Shown: piece by piece, positions 1 through 6,880 of the stretch
Numbering within the stretch: the stretch's first letter is position 1
How the letters are laid out: each line of letters begins with the position of its first letter
Made by a program: the position numbers and the translations under genes
The notes under the pieces: model-generated
What the model was told of the DNA's origin: nothing
The model's input: the letters and a program-made list of their open reading frames with translations, nothing else
Databases searched by the model: none
Origin: Spirochaetota bacterium
Lineage (GTDB): Bacteria; Spirochaetota; UBA12135; COTS27; JAFLEE01
Direction: 5' to 3'
Length of the DNA stretch: 64,000 nt
Assembly (NCBI GenBank): GCA_017302015.1
Contig: JAFLEE010000002.1
Location: forward strand, 4,301 to 68,300

Positions 1-1
1 C

Positions 2-1117
2 GGATGCCGGGATGACGGCGACGCCGCCGTAGCGGTTGCGCAGCCGGGTGTCCGGATCGCCGGGCAGCAGGGCCTCGCCCTCGATGAAGAGGATCTCCAA
101 CTCCTCTCCCTCTGGAAAATCCGCCACCTCGAGGTCCTCGAAGCGCAGAGCCTCCAGGTGGAGGAGAGCGGCGTCGATCCCTTCGAGCATTTCCAGGAAG
201 AACGGGAACTCTACTCCAAGGCGCTCTCCAATATCCTCGAGGAAATCGAGCGCTTTTTCCAGGAGATCAAGACGCGGGGCACCGGAAAGTTCAAACCGGT
301 CGCCGACCAGGGAGACGAACTGCTGTCCATCGTGAAGCGCGCTCGGAACGTCCTCCTGGTCATGGTCAACCTCCGCCTGGGCGACACGCTCACCTCCTCC
401 GAATTGGCCCTCTATACGGCCATCTACGGCATGGTCATCGGCATGGGGTTGGGCATGGACGAGAAGCAGCAGCAGATCGTCTACCAGGCCGGCATCCTCC
501 TCAACGTGGGCATGCTGCGGCGCGAGGTCGAGAGCCTCATCATGAAGAAGGAGAAGCTCACCCCCGCCGAACTCCAGGTGGTGCGCTCCCACCCGACCTT
601 CGGGGCCATCATGATCAAAGACAAGATGCGCCTCGAGCCCCAACTCGCCGCCATCGTCGAATCGCACCAGGAGTGCATGGACGGCTCCGGCTATCCGAAG
701 GGGCTCACCGGCGAGAAGATCTCCATCCACAGCAAGATCCTCGGCGTGGCCGAGGAATTCGTGGCCCTCTGCGACGACCGCTCCTACCGCAAGAAGATGT
801 CCCTGCAGCAGGCCATGCGGACCCTCATCGGCGACGGGCGCAAGAAATTCGAGCAGAAGATCCTCCAGATCCTCCTGGCCAACCTGTCCGCCTTCCCCCT
901 CGGTACGGCGGTGGAACTCACCGACGGCCGCAAGGCCGTGGTGGTGGGGGCCAACGCCCAAGTGCCCATGCGGCCGAAGGTGCGGGTGCTCATGACCAGC
1001 GATATGAAGCCCCTGCCGGAGCGCAAGACCCTCGACCTGCTCCAGGAGAAGGGGCTCTCCGTCAAACTCGCCATCGAAGACGAGGTCGTGCGCCGCAGGA
1101 TCTTCGCCCAATTATGA
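2..1117 (+). CDS. Degenerate HD-GYP/HD-domain protein (5' end outside window)
   Basis: The frame is open from the first bases, so the gene starts outside the window; the GTG at 158 is only an internal codon. The visible 371 residues show an HD-GYP-like fold: a helical lead-in, then AGILLNVGML where a canonical protein has the LHDIGK motif, then RSHP, ESHQE, DGSGYPKGL and a closing helix with FVALCDDRSYR. The GYP signature survives but the metal-binding HD pair is replaced by N-V, so cyclic-di-GMP hydrolysis is doubtful (inference). The last about 75 residues form a small beta-rich tail (AVELTDGRKAVVVGANAQ), as in many HD-GYP regulators. The stop overlaps the next start by 4 nt (ATGA). Confidence 0.8.
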   Translation, partial: GCRDDGDAAVAVAQPGVRIAGQQGLALDEEDLQLLSLWKIRHLEVLEAQSLQVEESGVDPFEHFQEERELYSKALSNILEEIERFFQEIKTRGTGKFKPVADQGDELLSIVKRARNVLLVMVNLRLGDTLTSSELALYTAIYGMVIGMGLGMDEKQQQIVYQAGILLNVGMLRREVESLIMKKEKLTPAELQVVRSHPTFGAIMIKDKMRLEPQLAAIVESHQECMDGSGYPKGLTGEKISIHSKILGVAEEFVALCDDRSYRKKMSLQQAMRTLIGDGRKKFEQKILQILLANLSAFPLGTAVELTDGRKAVVVGANAQVPMRPKVRVLMTSDMKPLPERKTLDLLQEKGLSVKLAIEDEVVRRRIFAQL

Positions 1118-1491
1118 GCGCCCCCATGACGACGGTGGTCCGGGGCCGGGAGGCCGAAACCGCGGTGCGGCGGCACTTGGAAGGCCTCGGGTGGCGCATC
1201 GTCGCGGCCAATTGGCGCGCCGGGCGCCTGGAGATCGACCTGATCGCAGAAGCCGATCGGATGCTCGTCTTCGTCGAGGTCAAAAGCCGCCGGGAAGACC
1301 GGGCCTACGACCCCCTGGCCGCCCTGAGGCCCGCCCAGAAACGGCGCCTGGTGGCCGCCTCCAGGTATTTCCTCGACCGGCATCCCGCTTGGGGCCGCCA
1401 TTATTGCCGTTACGACGTCGTCTTCCTCATCCGAAATCCAGAAGGAGGTTCAAGACTCGAGCACATCGAAAACGCCTATCTGGCCGCTTGA
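1114..1491 (+). CDS. yraN: YraN/UPF0102 family endonuclease-like protein
   Basis: A 125-residue protein beginning at the ATG that overlaps the previous stop (ATGA). It has the UPF0102 layout: G-x-x-x-E-x-x-A-x-x-x-L near the N-terminus, then NWRAGRLEIDLIAEADRMLVFVEVKSR, which supplies the E-x-D ... E-V-K residues of a PD-(D/E)XK nuclease fold, and a closing YDVVFL strand. Length matches the family (about 120 residues). YraN is broadly conserved, with a role presumed in DNA or recombination intermediate processing but not well established. Overlap with the HD-GYP-like gene implies co-transcription. Confidence 0.88.
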   Translation: MSAPMTTVVRGREAETAVRRHLEGLGWRIVAANWRAGRLEIDLIAEADRMLVFVEVKSRREDRAYDPLAALRPAQKRRLVAASRYFLDRHPAWGRHYCRYDVVFLIRNPEGGSRLEHIENAYLAA

Positions 1492-1572
1492 CCGCGACCC
1501 GGGCCGCCTGACCCGACATTCAGCGATTAGCATGGATTCCATGGATGGAAATCCGGCTACACGGAGGTAGCC

Positions 1573-1698
1573 ATGAAAATCGCAGTGGTGATTGACCATG
1601 AAAAAATTGCCGCCATCAAGAAGAAGATCCAAAAAAAGGATTACATCGACCACGCCGTCACCCAACTCGCCTATGAGCTCTCGCTCATCTTCAAGTGA
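1573..1698 (+). CDS. Small 41-residue ORF of unknown function
   Basis: ATG at 1573 is preceded by a good Shine-Dalgarno (ACGGAGGTAGCC). The product begins MKIAVVIDHEKIAAIKKKIQKK and ends LAYELSLIFK: a hydrophobic N-terminal strand, a lysine-rich helix and a hydrophobic C-terminus. No family was recognised. It ends 13 nt before the start of the receiver-domain gene, so both probably share a transcript and the small protein may be functionally linked to it (inference). Support is the ribosome site, the tight spacing and the amphipathic composition; conservation is untested. Confidence 0.55.
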   Translation: MKIAVVIDHEKIAAIKKKIQKKDYIDHAVTQLAYELSLIFK

Positions 1699-1711
1699 AG
1701 GCGCAACGTCG

Positions 1712-2122
1712 ATGACCCCGAAATCGGCGGGCAAGGCCGCTCCGGTGGTACCCGGGGCGGCCACGCTCATGATCGTCGACGACGACGAGGAGGTGCGCAA
1801 GATCCTTGCCAAGGGGTGCGCCGCCGCGGGATACCGGGTGCTGATGGCCGACAACGGCCTGCGCCTCGTTTCGACCCTCCGCTCCGAGAAAGTCGAGGTG
1901 GTTTTGCTCGACATCAATATGCCCTGGGTTTCCGGGTTGCGGGTCGGGAAGGCCATCAAAGAAGACCCGGGGCTCCGGCATATCAAGGTCGTCTACGTGA
2001 CGGGGGTCCACGAGCGGGAAGCGGAGTGCCGCGACACCGGGTGCGACGGGTTCATCCGCAAACCCTTCGCCCTCCGCCTCGTGCTTGAGACCATCGAGAA
2101 GCTCCTCAAGCCGGGCGCTTAG
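1712..2122 (+). CDS. Stand-alone response-regulator receiver protein
   Basis: The 136-residue protein is a single REC domain with no output domain. It shows the acidic cluster IVDDDEE, the phospho-acceptor Asp in VVLLDINMPWVSG, the switch Thr in VVYVTG and the conserved Lys in FIRKPF. An N-terminal Ala/Pro-rich tail of about 17 residues precedes the domain. The ATG at 1712 is chosen because AAGG lies at 1698-1701 and the REC fold starts soon after; an upstream in-frame ATG at 1592 would overlap the 41-residue ORF. No histidine kinase is adjacent, so the partner is unknown. Confidence 0.85.
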   Translation: MTPKSAGKAAPVVPGAATLMIVDDDEEVRKILAKGCAAAGYRVLMADNGLRLVSTLRSEKVEVVLLDINMPWVSGLRVGKAIKEDPGLRHIKVVYVTGVHEREAECRDTGCDGFIRKPFALRLVLETIEKLLKPGA

Positions 2123-2163
2123 GGGGGACGACCGGAGACGGGAACACCCCGGTCTTTTCGTCC

Positions 2164-3090
2164 ATGGAAACCTATCGCCTGGAACTGACGCAAGACGGCA
2201 GTCCCACCTTCCATTCGAGCCTCTTCGGCGAGGCCTGCCACGCACGCCAGGGGGCGCTCCGCGAGTCGCGCCTCAAATTCGCCCAGCCCGCCCATCGCCA
2301 TCTTGCCGAGGCATCGCCCCTGGGCCCCATTCGGGTCTTGGATGCCTGCTACGGCCTCGGCTACAATAGTTTTTCATTCCTCGATTCGCCCGAGATCCGC
2401 GGACGCCCGGTGGAAGTGCTCGGCATCGAAATCGAGGCGCAATTGCTGGCGCGCAACCAGGTGATGGAGCCCGTCTTTCCGTCATGGACGGAGGGGCTAG
2501 CCCGGATACGGGCCGGCGGAATCGCCCAAAGGGAACACCATAGCGTACAGGTGCTGATCGGGGGGCTTGAAGTGCTCTACCGGGAACCGGAGGGGCCGCT
2601 GGGACGGGCGATCGGGCGGGGATTCGACCTCATCTTCCACGACGCGTTCACCGCCCGGAAATGCCCCGAACTCTGGTGCGTGGAACTCTTTACCCGCTAC
2701 CGGGATCTCCTGCGGGAAGGAGGGGCCGTCCTCACCTATTCGTCCGCCCATCCGGTGAGCGCGGGCTTCATCGAAGCGGGATTTTCCGTGAGGGAGACCC
2801 CGGCCGTGGATCGTCGTCAAGGGGGGATCCTCGCGGTGAAGGATGGGGGCGGAAACACCGAAGGGTGGATGAAGGCGATCCACGAAGAGAGCACCGCGGG
2901 GGCCCCTTACCGGGCTAAAAACGGCGAACCCTGGACGTCCTCCCCCCCCGAGGTGCGCTCGCGCATACTTGAAGGTTGGGAATCGGAGAAAGCCGAGCGG
3001 GTCGCCCGCGGGAAAGAGACGGTTAAACGGTGGTTGAAGCGCGCCGATTCAAGAGAAGACGGGCGCCATCGAGGTCATCGGTCGTGGTGA
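2164..3090 (+). CDS. mnmD: MnmD-like tRNA (5-methylaminomethyl-2-thiouridine) methyltransferase
   Basis: A 308-residue SAM-dependent methyltransferase of the DUF752/MnmC-N type. The Rossmann signature VLDACYGLGYNSFSFL (residues 58-73) matches the VLELGFGTGLNF motif of MnmC, and FHDAFTARKCPELW (about 159-172) matches the family DAF-P-x-x-x-PE-(L/M)W motif. In E. coli this activity is fused to an oxidase domain in MnmC; here it stands alone, as in several deep-branching bacteria. It would methylate the wobble uridine of certain tRNAs. The 3' end overlaps the convergent ispD by 68 nt, and the Arg/His-rich last residues may simply result from that read-through. Confidence 0.8.
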   Translation: METYRLELTQDGSPTFHSSLFGEACHARQGALRESRLKFAQPAHRHLAEASPLGPIRVLDACYGLGYNSFSFLDSPEIRGRPVEVLGIEIEAQLLARNQVMEPVFPSWTEGLARIRAGGIAQREHHSVQVLIGGLEVLYREPEGPLGRAIGRGFDLIFHDAFTARKCPELWCVELFTRYRDLLREGGAVLTYSSAHPVSAGFIEAGFSVRETPAVDRRQGGILAVKDGGGNTEGWMKAIHEESTAGAPYRAKNGEPWTSSPPEVRSRILEGWESEKAERVARGKETVKRWLKRADSREDGRHRGHRSW

Positions 3091-3766
3091 TCTTCGGATT
3101 GGGGTGCGCCAAAGCGATCACCCGGACCCGGCCGCCGGCACGGGTAAACACTTCGGCGTCGTCGGTCGGATCGGGACCCAGACGGCGGTGGAGGACGGCC
3201 TCATAGGCTTTCCTGAGCGCGCCGAGGGGGAAGATCTGGGGGGTGGAAACCGCCATGAGGGATTTCCGCGGCGGGCTATCCTCGACCCAGCCTTCGCCAT
3301 CCACGCGCTTGACCGTATCGCGAAGGGGTTCTCCGGGCAAGAGGCCCCCGTCGAAGCCGGTGCTCTCCCGGATCAGCAGGCGCAGGTCGTCGGGGTGCAG
3401 GAGCGGCCGGGCGGCATCGTGGATGAAGACGGTGCCCGAATCGGCTTGGAGCGCGTGGAGGCCGGCATACACCGATTCGAAGCGTTCCCGGCCGCCGTGG
3501 ACCAGGCGCGTTCGGGCCAGGCTCGCGGGCAGCCCGCGCGCATCGAGGACCATGGGGGAGAGCCATTCGCGGAAGACGGCTTCATCCTCGGGGGAGACCA
3601 CGAGCACGGTCTCGGTGAACTCGGGGACGGCCTCGAAGAGCCTCAGGACGTGCAGGAAGACCGGGAGGCCGGCGAGTTCGAGGAATTGCTTTTTTCCCCG
3701 GCCCCCGGAACGCCGAAAGCGCTCGCCACTTCCCGCGCATGGGATGACGAGGAGTCTGGGAGGCAT
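3023..3766 (-). CDS. ispD: 2-C-methyl-D-erythritol 4-phosphate cytidylyltransferase
   Basis: This 247-residue protein forms CDP-methylerythritol in the MEP isoprenoid pathway. The N-terminus carries the nucleotide-binding loop CAGSGERFRRSGGRGKKQFLEL, mid-protein has VHGGRERFESVYAGL and FIHDAARPLLHPDDL, and the C-terminus has STPQIF and DDAEVF, all IspD hallmarks. It is third in an apparent carD - PIN/TRAM - ispD operon, starting 8 nt after the PIN/TRAM stop without an obvious Shine-Dalgarno, so translational coupling is likely. No ispF follows; in spirochaetes ispD is often fused or adjacent to ispF, so that gene must lie elsewhere. Confidence 0.95.
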   Translation of the reverse strand: MPPRLLVIPCAGSGERFRRSGGRGKKQFLELAGLPVFLHVLRLFEAVPEFTETVLVVSPEDEAVFREWLSPMVLDARGLPASLARTRLVHGGRERFESVYAGLHALQADSGTVFIHDAARPLLHPDDLRLLIRESTGFDGGLLPGEPLRDTVKRVDGEGWVEDSPPRKSLMAVSTPQIFPLGALRKAYEAVLHRRLGPDPTDDAEVFTRAGGRVRVIALAHPNPKITTTDDLDGARLLLNRRASTTV

Positions 3767-3774
3767 GGGTTTGT

Positions 3775-4740
3775 TTACGCGAGGCGGCAGAAGACGATCT
3801 TGCCCGTCTCGCTCTGCAAGTACGAGGTGACGACCATATCTTGCGTGGTGCCCAAAAGGCGCTCGCCCTCCTCGACGACGACCATGGTGTCGTCTTCGAG
3901 GTAGCCGATGGCCTGGCGCCGGGCGTTGCCCTTCTTGACGAGGGCGACCTTGATGGTATCGCCCACGGCGTAATTGGGCTTCAGGAGCGTGGCGAGGTTA
4001 TTGATATTAATGACTTCCACGCCCTCGACCTGGGCGACCTTGAGCAGGTTGAAGTCGGTGGAGATGATCTTGGCCTTGTTCTTCTTGGCGAGGTAGAGGA
4101 GCTTATTGTCGACCCCGCGCAGGTTTTCCACGTCTCCGGGGAGGATCTGCACGTCGAGCTGGTCGCTGGCCTTCATTTCTCCGAGGATGGAAAGGCCGCG
4201 GCGGCCCTTTTTGCGCTTCTCATGGACGGTGCTGTCGGCGATGAGCTGGAGCTCTTTCATCACGAACTCGGGAACGACCAGGGAGCGGGTGAGGAAGCCG
4301 GCCTTGCAGACCTCGATGACGCGGCCGTCGATCAGGGCGCTGGTGTCGACCAGATAGGCCTCTTTGGCGTCGGCGGCCTCGGCCGTTTGGGGCTTGAAGA
4401 AGGCGGCGGTACGCGCGTAATGGAGGGCGGTGTAGACGGCGAGGAGGGAAGCGAAGACCAGGCCGATGTTCACGGCCGGCACCGGGTGGCGGACCTTGAA
4501 CTGGAAATCAAAGACCCAGGCGCCGAGGGCCAGGAAGGCCGAGAGGAGCACGAGGGTGATGAGGAAGGTGAGCAGGCGGAAGAAGGGGAGCCGGGGGAGG
4601 AGCAGGCGGTCGTAGGCGAAGAAGACCGCCAAGGCCGAGCCCGCGAGGATTCCCCGCTCCGGCCAGGAGAGCCAGTTGGAGGGCCCCAGGAACAGGGCGG
4701 TGGCGGCCAGCAGCAGCGTCCAGGCGATACGAGGGATCAC
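3775..4740 (-). CDS. Membrane-anchored PIN/TRAM domain protein (YacL type)
   Basis: A 321-residue protein with three to four hydrophobic segments in the first 115 residues, a PIN ribonuclease-like domain (YLVDTSALIDGRV, VVPEFVMKELQ, GVDNKLLYLAKK, IISTDFNLLKVA supply the acidic residues) and a C-terminal TRAM domain (DTIKVALVKKGNARRQAIGYLEDDTMVVVEEG). This is the layout of Bacillus YacL, thought to be an RNA-binding or RNA-cleaving membrane protein. The start is the GTG at 4740, which overlaps the carD stop (GTGA). The carD - PIN/TRAM - ispD order resembles the arrangement I recall from spirochaetes and Firmicutes. Confidence 0.9.
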   Translation of the reverse strand: MIPRIAWTLLLAATALFLGPSNWLSWPERGILAGSALAVFFAYDRLLLPRLPFFRLLTFLITLVLLSAFLALGAWVFDFQFKVRHPVPAVNIGLVFASLLAVYTALHYARTAAFFKPQTAEAADAKEAYLVDTSALIDGRVIEVCKAGFLTRSLVVPEFVMKELQLIADSTVHEKRKKGRRGLSILGEMKASDQLDVQILPGDVENLRGVDNKLLYLAKKNKAKIISTDFNLLKVAQVEGVEVININNLATLLKPNYAVGDTIKVALVKKGNARRQAIGYLEDDTMVVVEEGERLLGTTQDMVVTSYLQSETGKIVFCRLA

Positions 4741-5261
4741 GCGTGTCCTTTGCTCTTTTCGAAGTGGCCGGCGAGGGAATCGAGCTTGCCGGAGACGAGG
4801 GAATTGGCCTCTTTCTCGTCGCTATTGGAGGAGATGGAGATCTCCTTGACCAGCATCTTGAAGGCGCCCTCGTACTGCTTGCGCTCCATGATGGAGAGGT
4901 TCTTGATCTTATTGCGGATATAGAGTTCTTTGACCACGTTAACGATATTCTCGATGTCGCCGGTCTTGAGCTTCTCGATGTTCTCCTGGAAGCGCAGTTT
5001 CCAGTTGTCTTCGATCTTCTGGGGATATTCGGAGAGTTTCTTGAGGACCTTGGGGATTTCGGTCTTCTTGATGACCCGGCGCAGGCCCATCGCCGAGGCC
5101 TGCTCGTGGGGGATGGAGATGTACATCCCCGATTCCTTCATCTTCACCTTGAGGAATTGGACGGGTTTGGTATTGACTTCTTTGTCGTAGGTGCTTTCGA
5201 CGACCCCGACGCCATGCAACGGATAGACCACGTAATCTTCAATTTTAAATTTGACTGGCAT
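4737..5261 (-). CDS. carD: CarD/CdnL-TRCF family transcription regulator
   Basis: A 174-residue RNA polymerase-binding regulator. The N-terminus (FKIEDYVVYPLHGVGVV, then YISIPHEQASAMGLR) is the Tudor-like RNAP-interaction domain that contacts the beta subunit; the C-terminal half is helical (LSIMERKQYEGAFKMLVKEIS), as expected for the DNA-interacting part that stabilises the open complex. I use the ATG at 5261 rather than the TTG at 5270. There is no Shine-Dalgarno, and a TATAAT box ends 8 nt before the ATG, so the mRNA is probably leaderless. It is the first gene of the carD - PIN/TRAM - ispD operon. Confidence 0.93.
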   Translation of the reverse strand: MPVKFKIEDYVVYPLHGVGVVESTYDKEVNTKPVQFLKVKMKESGMYISIPHEQASAMGLRRVIKKTEIPKVLKKLSEYPQKIEDNWKLRFQENIEKLKTGDIENIVNVVKELYIRNKIKNLSIMERKQYEGAFKMLVKEISISSNSDEKEANSLVSGKLDSLAGHFEKSKGHA

Positions 5262-5279
5262 GGTGGCCAATTATACCAT
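5251..5279 (+). promoter_or_regulatory. dctPQM promoter, interleaved with the carD -10 box
   Basis: On the plus strand TTGACT (5251-5256) is followed after 17 nt by TACCAT (5274-5279), or after 15 nt by TATACC (5272-5277). On the minus strand TATAAT occupies 5275-5270 and serves carD. The two divergent promoters therefore share their core bases, so binding of polymerase to one probably excludes the other. Confidence 0.6.
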
Positions 5280-5297
5280 CCTTCCCTGAGTCCATCC

Positions 5298-6335
5298 ATG
5301 AAAAATCCGCTTCTTTGGCCCTATTGGGCCCTCCTCCTCCTTCCCGCCTTCGGCCAATCCACGGAGAGCAATCTTCCGCCGATGGGCCCCGAGGTGAAGA
5401 TCGTCTTGGCGACCCTCGCGCCCAAAAGCTCCGCCGACGGAAAAGCCCTCTCGCGCATGGTGCCCCAACTCTTTAAGGAAAGCGGCCAGAGCATCAAGGT
5501 GCAGATCTTCTACGGGGGGCAGATGGGCGATGAGGCCGAGGCCGTCGAGAAGATCCAGGCACGCCAGATCGACGGGGCCGCGTTCACCGGCAACGGCCTC
5601 GGGCGCATTTCCGGGGATTCCCGCGTCCTCGAATTGCCGGGGCTCTTCCGCACCCCGACCGAGGCCGAGTACGTCTACCCGCGCATCGAGGGCTCGATCA
5701 ACGCGCTCTACGAGAAGAAGGGCTTCCACCTCGTCGCGCTCGTGGAGGTGGGCTACGCCTATTTCTTCTCCAAGAAGCCCATCACCTGCATCGAGGACGT
5801 GCGTAAGACCAAGTGCTGGGTCTGGAAGGGCGACCAGCTCGCCAACGAGATGATGAACGACCTCAAGATCCCCGCCATCCCCGTCAATATGACCGAGGTG
5901 AATTCGGCCCTGCAGACCGGGCTCCTCGACGCGTTCTACGCCACCCCGGCGCTCGCGGCGGCCGTGCAGTGGAATAACCAGGTGACGACCCTGCTGGAAA
6001 TGCCCATCACCATGGTGAGCGGGGGGCTCGTCACGTCCCTGGAAGCCTGGCAGCGGATGAACGACGCCCAGCGCAAACTTTTCACCCGCGTGGCGCGCAA
6101 CCGCATGGGCGACCTGACCCGCGAGAACCGCCGCAATAACGCCGAGTCCATCAAACTTTTCAAGCAGAACGGAATGAGCGTCACGGCGAGCAAAGACCCC
6201 GCCAACACCATGGAGCAGGCCGGCTATTCGATGGAAGCGCGCCTTTCGGGGAAGCTCTTCCCCACCGAACTCGCCGTGCGGGCCCGGGCCCTCGTTGCTG
6301 AATACCGAGAGAAAAACGCCGGCGGGAAGAAGTGA
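5298..6335 (+). CDS. dctP: TRAP transporter substrate-binding protein
   Basis: A 345-residue periplasmic solute receptor of the DctP family with an N-terminal signal peptide (MKNPLLWPYWALLLLPAFGQ). Typical segments are IVLATLAPKSSADGKALSRMVPQLFKE, IFYGGQMGDEAEAVEKIQ, a FFSKKPIT stretch and TGLLDAFYATP, the region around the carboxylate-binding Arg in classical family members. The ATG at 5298 is the first that gives a proper signal peptide. The stop overlaps the dctQ start (GTGA), and the three genes form a compact operon for Na+- or H+-driven uptake of an organic acid or similar solute; the substrate cannot be told from sequence. Confidence 0.92.
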   Translation: MKNPLLWPYWALLLLPAFGQSTESNLPPMGPEVKIVLATLAPKSSADGKALSRMVPQLFKESGQSIKVQIFYGGQMGDEAEAVEKIQARQIDGAAFTGNGLGRISGDSRVLELPGLFRTPTEAEYVYPRIEGSINALYEKKGFHLVALVEVGYAYFFSKKPITCIEDVRKTKCWVWKGDQLANEMMNDLKIPAIPVNMTEVNSALQTGLLDAFYATPALAAAVQWNNQVTTLLEMPITMVSGGLVTSLEAWQRMNDAQRKLFTRVARNRMGDLTRENRRNNAESIKLFKQNGMSVTASKDPANTMEQAGYSMEARLSGKLFPTELAVRARALVAEYREKNAGGKK

Positions 6336-6880
6336 AGGGTCTCCCCCGTTGGTTCGCGGCCCTCACCGGGGCCATGGATGGCTTCCTACGCTATGGGCTC
6401 GTGGTTTTTTTCTCCACGGGGGCCGTGCTTTACCTCGTTCAAATCGCCCTCAGGCTCAACCACCGATCCGTGCTCTGGCTCGATCCGCTCCTTCAGTACC
6501 TGTTCGTCATGGCCGCGCTCTTCGGGGCCGCCTTCGGGGTGAAATCCGGCGAGAGCATCAAGATCGAGGTCTTCCGAAAGCTTTCCCAGAAGCGCCCCCT
6601 GCGGGTGGCCCTCAACCTCATCGCGGCCGGCATCAGCGGGCTCATGACGGCGGCTTTCGTGCTGCGCCTCGAGCAGGACTTCGCCCGGGGCGAGGCAAGC
6701 GATTTCGTCCTGCCGCGTTGGGCGCTCAACCTCCCCTACATCCTGTTGTTCGTTTTTAGCGCGATCTACTACGCGGGCCGGGCCGCCTTCCCGGCCTTCG
6801 ATGTCGACGGCGACGGCCATGGGGCCCCCGAATCCGCCCCCGGCGCGGAAGCCGCAAAAACCGGGGAGGGCGCCCGATGA
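6332..6880 (+). CDS. dctQ: TRAP transporter small permease
   Basis: A 182-residue membrane protein with four predicted transmembrane helices (around residues 20-40, 53-70, 90-110 and 130-150), matching DctQ topology and length; the C-terminal about 30 residues are a charged tail. Recognisable features are LDPLLQYLFVMAALFGAAFGVKSGESIKIEVF between helices 2 and 3. It starts at GTG 6332 overlapping the dctP stop, and its own stop overlaps the dctM start, so all three subunits are translationally coupled. Confidence 0.88.
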   Translation: MKGLPRWFAALTGAMDGFLRYGLVVFFSTGAVLYLVQIALRLNHRSVLWLDPLLQYLFVMAALFGAAFGVKSGESIKIEVFRKLSQKRPLRVALNLIAAGISGLMTAAFVLRLEQDFARGEASDFVLPRWALNLPYILLFVFSAIYYAGRAAFPAFDVDGDGHGAPESAPGAEAAKTGEGAR

